Origin: JBFLVN01 sp040758475
GTDB lineage: Bacteria > JAGRBM01
Assembly: GCA_040758475.1 (NCBI GenBank)
Contig: JBFLVN010000071.1
Span: 1-14,520, forward strand
Direction of reading: 5' to 3'
DNA: 14,520 nt
The translations under genes and the position numbers were made by a program. Below, in pieces: positions 1 through 6,507 of the stretch; the stretch's first letter is position 1; every line of letters begins with the position of its first letter. The notes beneath the pieces were generated by a model, which worked only from the letters and a program-made list of their open reading frames with translations, was not told the origin of the DNA and did no database searches.

Positions 1-949
1 TCGGAGGGGCGGGGGGAGGCGTGGCGCCGCCCGTCCCGGCGATGTCGAGCGAGGAGAGCACCTTGTCTTCGACGTCCACTTTCGCGTTCTTCTTGAGGTC
101 GGCCTTGAAATCGTCGATGGCCTGCATCCGGAGTTTCTGGGCGATCTTGGCGCGCACTTCGTTCAAGGGGGCCGTGACCGTCTGGGGGGCGCTCGTGCGC
201 TTCAAGACGATCCAGCCGTAACCCGCTTCGAAGGGCTCGCTCATCTCGCCCACCTTGAGCTTGTCGCCCATTTCCTTGACCTGCGGCGACCAGCGTTCGA
301 GGCCGGTGAATCCGAGGTCGCCTTTCTCGCGGGCGCTGCGGGGGTCTTCGGATTCCTTCTCGGCGGTCTGGCCGAAGTCGGCGCCGCCCTTGAGCTTCTT
401 GTGGATGTCGCGGATCTGCTTCTCGACGCGCTTCAAATCATCGGGGCTCCCGCTGCTGGGGCGGCGCTTCAAGATCATGGAGAAGCGGCTCCGCTCCTGG
501 GTGAACTCGGCCTGATTGTCGTTGTAGTACTTCTCGATGGCGGCGTCGTCGACCGGGTTCTTCTGGATTTCCCGGCGCATGGCCTGGGTGATGACCCGCT
601 CGGCGTATTCCTGGATGCGGCGGGAGACTTCCGGGTCCTTGTCGAGGCCCCGCTTCTTGGCTTCCACGTAGAGGAGCTTCTCGTCCACGAAGTCGTCGAG
701 GAACTTCTGGCGCTTTTCGGGTTCGAGGAGGCCCGACCGGGTGACCGGCGGCAGGCGCCGCACGGAGGTGAGGAATTCCTCGGCGCTCACTTCGTGGCCG
801 TCGATCGTGAGGAGCGTCCGCTCGTCGCGGGTGGGGCCCTTGGCTTCCCCTTCGGCGGCGGTTTCGCCCTTCTTTTTGCAGGCGGTGCCGGTGGCCAGGA
901 CGGCCAGGGCGATAAGGCATGCGAGACTCAACTGTTTCTTCGAATTCAT
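1..949 (-). CDS. SurA/PrsA-like parvulin-family foldase, lipoprotein (3' end cut by window edge)
   Basis: Only the first 316 codons are inside the window. They read M-N-S-K-K, a hydrophobic segment (residues 7-23) and Cys24, with T-G-T-A before the cysteine. This is an acceptable though not ideal lipobox, so the protein is probably lipid-anchored; Lys at +2 would not favour inner-membrane retention under the E. coli rule. Residues 45-135 resemble the helical N-terminal SurA/PrsA segment. Residues about 150-252 form a parvulin-type domain, recognised by FSMIL (156-160), GADF (189-192), KGDLGF (209-214), VGEMSEPF (233-240) and YGWIVLK (244-250). The two histidines usually seen in parvulins (HIL and GWH) are Met158 and Ile247 here, so isomerase activity is doubtful and a chaperone role is likelier. 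The visible end is rich in Gly and Pro. The start follows an AGAGGGAG ribosome-binding site (962-969), 24 bp after the mfd stop, which suggests co-transcription. The family call is firm; the exact role is inferred. Confidence 0.85.
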   Translation of the reverse strand, partial: MNSKKQLSLACLIALAVLATGTACKKKGETAAEGEAKGPTRDERTLLTIDGHEVSAEEFLTSVRRLPPVTRSGLLEPEKRQKFLDDFVDEKLLYVEAKKRGLDKDPEVSRRIQEYAERVITQAMRREIQKNPVDDAAIEKYYNDNQAEFTQERSRFSMILKRRPSSGSPDDLKRVEKQIRDIHKKLKGGADFGQTAEKESEDPRSAREKGDLGFTGLERWSPQVKEMGDKLKVGEMSEPFEAGYGWIVLKRTSAPQTVTAPLNEVRAKIAQKLRMQAIDDFKADLKKNAKVDVEDKVLSSLDIAGTGGATPPPAPP

Positions 950-973
950 GGTCGTGGATCGCTCCCTCTTTGA

Positions 974-3900
974 TTACCTTAGCGCTTCCAGAATGCGGCG
1001 GATCGCTCCAACCGGGTCGGCCTCCTCTTTCGGAGTGAGGCGCACGGAAAAGCGCATGTCGGGGCGCAGACGGTAGCGCTCCGGCTCGCCGGTGACAAGG
1101 GCCACGAGCTTGGCGTGGTCGATCCGGGGCCCCCGGGCGCCGTCCTCGCCGAAGCGGAGCGCGAGGTCCGGGCCCTTGCGGTCCAGGGCGCGAACATTAA
1201 AGTTTCTTAATTGAAGCGCTACTTCCAGCGTCGCAAAGAGATTCTTCGTTTCCGGCGGCGGCGGCCCGTATCGATCCACGAGTTCGTCGATGGCGGTCTG
1301 GAGACTCTCCTCCGTGCGTTGCGCCGAGAGTTTCTTATAGAAGGATAGTTTCTCGCCCAGGTCCGGCACGTAGGTGTCGGGCAGGAACGCGGGGACGCCC
1401 AGGTTCACTTCCGGGTCGTAGTCCTCGTGCCATTCTTCGCCCTTGAGTTCGTGCACCGCCTGTTCGAGAAGCTCGGTGTAAAGCTCGAGGCCCACGGCAG
1501 CGATGTGGCCCGATTGGTCCTCGCCCAGGAGATTGCCGCCGCCCCGAAGTTCAAGGTCGTACGTGGCGATCCGGAACCCGGCGCCAAGGTCCGTGTGCTC
1601 CTGGAGGACGGCGAGCCGTTTTTCGGCGTCGGCCGTCACGCGCCCTTCCTCGGGGAGGAGGAGATAGGCGTAGGCGCGCCGGGGGCCCCGGCCCACCCGG
1701 CCGCGGAGCTGGTAGAGCTGGGAGAGCCCGAAGTGATCGGCCCGGTCCACGATGAGCGTGTTGGCGTTCTGGATATCGAGGCCGTTCTCGATGATCGCCG
1801 TGCAGAGAAGAATTTGGAATTCCCCGCGCAGGAACCGGGTCATCACGTCTTCGAGCTTTTTGGGGTCCATCTGGCCGTGGGCCACTTCGAGCCGCACGTC
1901 GGGGAGGATTTTCTGGAGGTGCTCGGCCGTCTTGGCGATGGTCTCGATCCGGTTGTGGACGAAGAAGACCTGCCCGCCCCGGTCCACTTCCGTCCGCACG
2001 GCCTCGCGGATGGTGGCGTCCGACCGGCGCGTCACGATGGTGCGGATCGAGAGGCGGTCCTGCGGCGGCGTCGCGATGATGGAGAGGTCCCTGAGGCCCG
2101 CCACGGCCATGTGGAGCGTCCGCGGGATGGGGGTCGCCGTGAGAGTTAAGACGTGGACCTGCTTGCGGAGTTTCTTTAACCGTTCCTTGTGCTTGACGCC
2201 GAAGCGCTGCTCTTCGTCCACCACGAGAAGGCCCAGGTCCTTGAACTGGACGTCGTCCTGGAGGAGGCGGTGGGTGCCGATGAGTACGTCGACTTTTCCT
2301 TCCTTTAATTCCGCGAGGGTCGCCCGCTGTTCGGCCGCCGTCTTGAGGCGCGAGAGGGATTCGACCCGCACCGATTCCTTTTCGAGCCGCCGCCGGAACG
2401 TGAGGAGGTGCTGCTCGGCCAGCACGGTCGTCGGCACGAGGACGGCCACCTGCCTGCCGGCAAGGACGGCCAGGAACGCGGCCCGGATGGCGACTTCCGT
2501 TTTCCCGAATCCCACGTCGCCGCAGACGAGCCGGTCCATGGGCCGGGGGCGGGCGAGGTCCGAGAGGGTTTCTTGGATGGCCCGCGCCTGATCCGGTGTT
2601 TCGTCGAACTCGAAGGCCGACTCGAAGGCGCGGAAGTGGGTGTCGGGGGGTAAGAGGGCGAAGCCTTCCATCGCCTGCCGGATGGCGTAGAGGTCGAGAA
2701 GCTCGGCCGCCAGGACGTAGACCGATTCCTTGGCCTTCTTGCGGGCCTGCTTCCACCTCGCGCCGCCCATGCGGTCGAGGGGCGGCTCGTACCCTTCGGC
2801 ACCGCCGTATTTGGCGACGGAGCCGATCCGCGTGGCGGGGACGTAGAGCTTGTCCCCACCCGCGTACTCGATGACGAGGAAATCGAACCCCGCGCCGTCC
2901 AGGACGAGGTGCTGGAGGCCCAGGAATTTTCCAACGCCGTTGTCGGCCTGCACGACGAAATCGCCCACGGAGAGGTCCGAAAGGCTGGTGAGAACGTTTT
3001 CGAGCTTGGGCGCTTCGGCCCGCGCCCGGCGGCGGCGAGTGCCGGAGATTTCCTCTTCCGTGAGAAGGACGAGGCCGCTCGCTTCGAAGCCAGCCGAAAG
3101 GCGCCCGCGGACGAGGTGGATGGGCTCCTTCCCCTGGAGCGGCTTCGCGCCCGCGCCGGCCAGGCGCGCGAGCGCCCCCGGAGAAGCGTCCTTGTCAAAA
3201 GAGAGCTCGTAGGGGCGCAGGAGTTCGGCGAGGCGCTCGTGCTGGGAGGGCGTGCGGCACGAGACGGCGACTCTTTTCCCCTCCGCCTGCCACGCCCGCA
3301 GGCGCTCGGCTAGGTGGGCGAAAGGGCCCTTCCCCTCGGCGGCCGCCGTGGAGGCGTGAAGGGGATCGAGAAGGAAACGGGTGGAAACCGTCTTTTCGCT
3401 CAAGGCGTCCCATCCGGCGGGGTTCCAGGAAAAGTTTTCGGCGGAAGGAGATTCGGCCGGTTCGGGCTCGATGTCCTCGAAGGAAAGGGCCGCGCGGGTT
3501 TCCAAGTCTTTCCAGAGGATTTCGGGTTCGGCAAAGAGGATGTCCCGGCGCGAGGCGGGAAGTTCCTCGGCCGCCCGCCGGGCGTATCCGGTGGAGAGGC
3601 GTTCGGAGACCGTTTCCATTTCCCGCAGCACGGTGGCGGGGGAGAGGACGGCCACGCTTCCCTTTTCGGGGAGATGATCGAGGAGCGTAGGCGCGTTTTC
3701 GTAGAAATAAGGAAGAAAGTATTCGAGGCCGCTCACGGCACGGCCCAGGCGCAGGTCTTCTTTGAGGGAAGTCACGAACCGGAAGGCGGCCGTTCCGGCT
3801 TGCTGTTCTTCCGATAATTTCTCGATGGCCCGTTCGACGAAGGCTTCATCGAAGAAAACTTCGCGCATGGGGAGGAGAAGGATTTCTTCGATGGGCGGCT

Positions 3901-4600
3901 CGCCCGCCGGAAGGACGAAGGACCGCTGCGTCGAAGGATCGAAGGGCCGGACGCTTTCGAGCTTCTCGCCGTGGAACTCGATCCGCAGGGGCCTTGCGTA
4001 CCCCGGTGGGAAAATATCCAGGAGACCGCCTTTGACGGCGAATTCTCCCCGGTCCTCCACCTTGGGGCCCCGGCGGTAGCCAAGGGCCGTGAGGCGTTCG
4101 GGGAGTTCATCGAAGGGCGCATCCTGGCCCACGAGGAGGTATTCGAAGCGGCTGGCGAGGGCTTCCCTTGGCGCGCCTTTCTGAAGAAGGGCGGCGGCGG
4201 AAAGGACAATGGTGATTTCTTTGGGGCGCCGCAGGAGGGCGAAGAGGGCTTCGCTCCGGGCCGCGAGGTGATCGAAGGACGGCGAGCGGTTGTCGGCGGG
4301 GCGGTGTTCCCAGGCCGGCAGGTGATAGAGCGTGCGCCGGTCCGGCGCCACGAAGGAATCGCTTCCGGGTTCGCCCGTAAATTCGAGAAGGTCTTCATAG
4401 AAGGCCTGGGCCACTTCGGGCGTGGCGCAAAGGACGAGCGTGGGCCGGTACCCCTGGCCGAGCAGGCGCGCGAGCGCCCACGCGGGCGCCGAGGCCCGCA
4501 GGCCCCCGAGGCGCAGGCGGCGCCCCTGCCGAAGGAGGGTGGCGGCGCGGGAGAGATCGTTTTCTTCCCCGGCGGCTTCGATGGGGAGGGGTTTTGCCAT
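974..4600 (-). CDS. mfd: Transcription-repair coupling factor Mfd
   Basis: Mfd is a DNA translocase that releases stalled RNA polymerase at lesions and recruits UvrA for nucleotide excision repair. The protein has about 1208 residues (E. coli: 1148). In order there is a UvrB-like N-terminal part (about 1-480); the RNA-polymerase-interacting, CarD-like domain with VGDFVVQADNGVGKF (about 540-560); a RecG-like translocase with Walker A GDVGFGKT (about 692), DEEQRFG (about 793), LTATPIPRT (about 818) and the arginine-finger motif QLRGRVGRG (about 965); and the autoinhibitory C-terminal domain from about 1053, including VNLGVPAFLPDTYVPD. All helicase motifs look intact. The frame is open up to 4687, adding 29 arginine-rich residues that do not look like Mfd. 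A perfect TATAAT on this strand overlaps the upstream ATG at 4678, so I prefer the ATG at 4600. No strong ribosome-binding site precedes any candidate start. It is probably first in an operon with the downstream foldase gene. Confidence 0.97.
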   Translation of the reverse strand: MAKPLPIEAAGEENDLSRAATLLRQGRRLRLGGLRASAPAWALARLLGQGYRPTLVLCATPEVAQAFYEDLLEFTGEPGSDSFVAPDRRTLYHLPAWEHRPADNRSPSFDHLAARSEALFALLRRPKEITIVLSAAALLQKGAPREALASRFEYLLVGQDAPFDELPERLTALGYRRGPKVEDRGEFAVKGGLLDIFPPGYARPLRIEFHGEKLESVRPFDPSTQRSFVLPAGEPPIEEILLLPMREVFFDEAFVERAIEKLSEEQQAGTAAFRFVTSLKEDLRLGRAVSGLEYFLPYFYENAPTLLDHLPEKGSVAVLSPATVLREMETVSERLSTGYARRAAEELPASRRDILFAEPEILWKDLETRAALSFEDIEPEPAESPSAENFSWNPAGWDALSEKTVSTRFLLDPLHASTAAAEGKGPFAHLAERLRAWQAEGKRVAVSCRTPSQHERLAELLRPYELSFDKDASPGALARLAGAGAKPLQGKEPIHLVRGRLSAGFEASGLVLLTEEEISGTRRRRARAEAPKLENVLTSLSDLSVGDFVVQADNGVGKFLGLQHLVLDGAGFDFLVIEYAGGDKLYVPATRIGSVAKYGGAEGYEPPLDRMGGARWKQARKKAKESVYVLAAELLDLYAIRQAMEGFALLPPDTHFRAFESAFEFDETPDQARAIQETLSDLARPRPMDRLVCGDVGFGKTEVAIRAAFLAVLAGRQVAVLVPTTVLAEQHLLTFRRRLEKESVRVESLSRLKTAAEQRATLAELKEGKVDVLIGTHRLLQDDVQFKDLGLLVVDEEQRFGVKHKERLKKLRKQVHVLTLTATPIPRTLHMAVAGLRDLSIIATPPQDRLSIRTIVTRRSDATIREAVRTEVDRGGQVFFVHNRIETIAKTAEHLQKILPDVRLEVAHGQMDPKKLEDVMTRFLRGEFQILLCTAIIENGLDIQNANTLIVDRADHFGLSQLYQLRGRVGRGPRRAYAYLLLPEEGRVTADAEKRLAVLQEHTDLGAGFRIATYDLELRGGGNLLGEDQSGHIAAVGLELYTELLEQAVHELKGEEWHEDYDPEVNLGVPAFLPDTYVPDLGEKLSFYKKLSAQRTEESLQTAIDELVDRYGPPPPETKNLFATLEVALQLRNFNVRALDRKGPDLALRFGEDGARGPRIDHAKLVALVTGEPERYRLRPDMRFSVRLTPKEEADPVGAIRRILEALR

Positions 4601-4676
4601 GCGGCGTACACACGCCCGCCCCGCATTCCCGCCGAAGGGGGGCCTCCAGCGGAAACGGGGGAGCTTTCTGGAAGTC

Positions 4677-4682
4677 ATTATA
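4677..4682 (-). promoter_or_regulatory. Candidate -10 element for mfd
   Basis: The minus strand reads TATAAT here, a perfect sigma-70-type -10 hexamer in an otherwise very GC-rich stretch. Transcription would begin near 4670, about 70 nt before the preferred mfd ATG at 4600. There is no good -35 hexamer at the expected spacing (TTCTGG is the nearest), so the call rests on the -10 and its position. Confidence 0.4.
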
Positions 4683-4718
4683 AGCACGGGCCCCGCGCAA
4701 CCAGAAGGGCCCGAATCT

Positions 4719-4745
4719 TTGACTCCCCCGGGCGCATCATATTAT
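4719..4745 (+). promoter_or_regulatory. Candidate sigma-70-type promoter for trxA
   Basis: TTGACT (4719-4724) and TATTAT (4740-4745) are each one mismatch from the sigma-70 consensus. They are separated by 15 nt, slightly shorter than ideal. Transcription would start near 4752, leaving a leader of about 40 nt before the trxA ATG. The site lies back-to-back with the candidate mfd -10 about 40 bp away. Confidence 0.5.
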
Positions 4746-4793
4746 TGGAAGCGGCGGCCCCCTGGGGGCCTTTCCCGCAAGAGGAGACCCATC

Positions 4794-5117
4794 ATGGCCA
4801 AGGCGCTCGAAGTTACCGACTCCACCTTTGAAAGCGAGATCCTCAAATCCCCCACCCCGGCCCTTGTGGATTTCTGGGCCCCCTGGTGCGGGCCTTGCCG
4901 CATGGTGGCGCCGATCGTCGAGGAACTGGCCGGCGAGTACGCGGGCAAGGTGAAGATCGCCAAGATGAATGTGGACGAGAACCAGAACGTCCCCTCTCAG
5001 TACGGCATCCGGGGCATCCCGACGCTCCTCCTCTTCAAAGGGGGGCAACTCGTGGGGCAGATCGTAGGGGCCCAACCCAAGAGCAAGTTCGTGGAGATGC
5101 TCCAGAAGGCTATGTGA
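4794..5117 (+). CDS. trxA: Thioredoxin
   Basis: This is a 107-residue classical thioredoxin, which reduces disulfides in cytosolic proteins and is recharged by thioredoxin reductase (not in the window). The active site W31-C-G-P-C35 is intact, with the buried Asp26 before it (VDFWAP) and the cis-proline in GIPT (Pro76). The length and the motif GAQPKSKF near the end match the TrxA family, and there is no signal peptide. The start is well supported: GAGGAG at 4781-4786 lies 7 nt before the ATG. The frame is open further upstream, but that stretch is arginine-rich and lies over the start of mfd, so it is not coding. The gene has its own candidate promoter upstream and a strong terminator about 30 bp downstream, so it is probably monocistronic. 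Confidence 0.97.
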   Translation: MAKALEVTDSTFESEILKSPTPALVDFWAPWCGPCRMVAPIVEELAGEYAGKVKIAKMNVDENQNVPSQYGIRGIPTLLLFKGGQLVGQIVGAQPKSKFVEMLQKAM

Positions 5118-5147
5118 CTTCCCTCTCCGCCAGTTAAAGGAAACACC

Positions 5148-5182
5148 AAGCGGGCCCCGATCCGGGGCCCGTTTCTTTTTTT
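5148..5182 (+). terminator. Intrinsic terminator after trxA
   Basis: A perfect 9-bp GC stem (5151-5159 with 5163-5171) around a 3-nt loop is followed by TTTCTTTTTTT (5172-5182). It ends the trxA transcript and insulates the next gene. Confidence 0.93.
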
Positions 5183-5288
5183 GGGGTGGAAGTGGGGGCG
5201 TTGCAGCGCCGGGCGGGGAAGGGATAGGCTTCCCTTTGCGCGTTCCAATTGGTTTTTCGCGCGCGGCATGCGCCGGGGGGCGCCGCCC

Positions 5289-6407
5289 GTGGCCCAGCTC
5301 AAGAAAATCCTTCTCGTCGACGACGTGCCCCTGTTTCTCGAACTCCAGCGGAGTTTCTTGAAGGGCGTGGGGGCCCAAGTCCTTACCGCGGCGAGCGGCC
5401 AGGAAGCCGTGGACGTGGCGGGCCGCGAGCAGCCCGACCTCATCATCATGGACCTGATCATGCCCGGCATGGGGGGCGACGAGGCCTGCCGCAAACTCAA
5501 GGGAGCAGCCAAGACCGCCAAGATTCCTATCATTCTGGTCACCGCCCAGACGGCCGAACAGGCGGAGGGGGTCTGCAAGGCGGCTGGCTGCGACGCGATC
5601 CTCTACAAGCCGATCCGCCGCGCGGACCTCCTCGAACGGATCAACGGCCTTTTCTCGACGCAGCAGAAGGCGCCGCTTTCGGAGCGCCGCACCGTGCTCA
5701 TCATCGGCGAATCCCGTTTCTACGGCCAGCTTCTCCAGGACATGCTCGTCGCCAAAGGATACGACGTTCTCTTGACCACGAACGAGATCGAAGTCCGCAA
5801 GGCTTTCTCCGACCGCACGCCCCACCTTGTATTGCTCGATCTCATCGTCTCGAACCTGGACGCCCTGAAGCTCTACGAGGAATACAGCCGCCGCCCCGAG
5901 TGCGCGAAGACGAGGTTCGTGGCCCTGACGAGCCTCTCCCAGAACGATCCCGTCGCGGCGGCGGCCCGGGACCTGGGCATCCGGAACTTCATCAGCAAGA
6001 GCGTTCCGCCCGCCGACATCGGCTACCGGGTGGACGAAATCCTCTTCGCCGAGTCGGCCGACACGCGCCGGAGCCCGCGTTTTACGCTCCGCATCCCGCT
6101 CGAATACAAAAAGGGCCAGTTCTGGATCATGGGCGAGCTCGTCAACGTGAGCGAGACGGGCATGGCCGTCCGGGCCCTTGAACTCCCGGAACTCGGGGCG
6201 AACATCCTCGTCCGGTTCGCCTTCCCCCATCAGAAAGACCCTTGCGAGGAGGAAGCCACGGTCGTGTGGGTCCAGTCGCCCGATTCCCGGCGGGTCGCTT
6301 CCGCCTGGACCATCGAGTCGGGTTTCGGCCTGCGGTTCGTCTCCACCTCGGGCCAGTTCCAGAAACAGTTCGAGGGGTACCGGCGCAAGCAACCCGAGTC
6401 GCGGTAA
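5289..6407 (+). CDS. REC-REC-PilZ response regulator
   Basis: The protein has 372 residues and three domains. The first receiver (about 5-122) has the full phosphorylation set: Asp11/Asp12, phospho-acceptor Asp55 in IIMDLIMPG, Thr85 and Lys107. The second receiver (about 134-253) is partly degenerate: the acidic pair is Gly140-Glu141, but Asp184, Thr214 and Lys237 remain. The C-terminal domain (about 258-355) is PilZ, with RRSPR (260-264) and NVSETG (286-291), matching the RxxxR and NxSxxG motifs that bind cyclic-di-GMP. The likely role is to join a phosphorelay signal to cyclic-di-GMP control of motility, surface or exopolysaccharide functions; the target is unknown. There is no signal peptide, so it should be cytosolic. 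I chose GTG 5289 because a G-run (5275-5280) lies 8 nt upstream and the receiver begins at once. ATG 5268 would add seven residues. Terminators on both sides suggest a single-gene unit. Confidence 0.9.
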   Translation: MAQLKKILLVDDVPLFLELQRSFLKGVGAQVLTAASGQEAVDVAGREQPDLIIMDLIMPGMGGDEACRKLKGAAKTAKIPIILVTAQTAEQAEGVCKAAGCDAILYKPIRRADLLERINGLFSTQQKAPLSERRTVLIIGESRFYGQLLQDMLVAKGYDVLLTTNEIEVRKAFSDRTPHLVLLDLIVSNLDALKLYEEYSRRPECAKTRFVALTSLSQNDPVAAAARDLGIRNFISKSVPPADIGYRVDEILFAESADTRRSPRFTLRIPLEYKKGQFWIMGELVNVSETGMAVRALELPELGANILVRFAFPHQKDPCEEEATVVWVQSPDSRRVASAWTIESGFGLRFVSTSGQFQKQFEGYRRKQPESR

Positions 6408-6418
6408 GCCCTGGGGAA

Positions 6419-6450
6419 GGCCCCGAGGCCCCCTCGGAGGCCGTTTTTTT
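6419..6450 (+). terminator. Intrinsic terminator after the REC-REC-PilZ gene
   Basis: GGCC plus CCGAGG (6419-6428) pairs with CCTCGG plus GGCC (6432-6437 and 6439-6442). There is a single bulged A at 6438 and a 3-nt loop. Seven Ts follow at 6444-6450. It lies 11 bp after the stop codon. Confidence 0.92.
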
Positions 6451-6475
6451 CACTGTGAAGAAATGTAAGGCCCGA

Positions 6476-6505
6476 TTGCCGGAAGGCGCCTCCGGGCGGC
6501 ATACT
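6476..6505 (+). promoter_or_regulatory. Weak candidate promoter for the large lipoprotein gene
   Basis: TTGCCG (6476-6481) and CATACT (6500-6505) are 18 nt apart, just after the preceding terminator, where a new promoter is needed. Both hexamers are imperfect. Most of the spacer is an inverted repeat, CCGGA-N7-TCCGG (6479-6495). If real, transcription starts near 6512, which would favour the GTG at 6535 over the one at 6508. Confidence 0.25.
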
Positions 6506-6507
6506 GG

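Noticed and set aside
1427..3198. Several long frames on both strands inside mfd
   Set aside because: All overlap a full-length, motif-complete mfd. Their sequences show no family motifs and have biased composition.
4422..4793. In-frame N-terminal extension of thioredoxin
   Set aside because: The extra residues are arginine-rich and antisense to the start of mfd. The ATG at 4794 has an ideal ribosome-binding site and gives a normal-length thioredoxin.
4737..6392. 551-codon open frame on the minus strand opposite trxA and the REC-REC-PilZ gene
   Set aside because: It lies wholly antisense to two well-recognised genes and crosses two strong terminators. Its low-complexity composition is typical of a GC-rich shadow frame.
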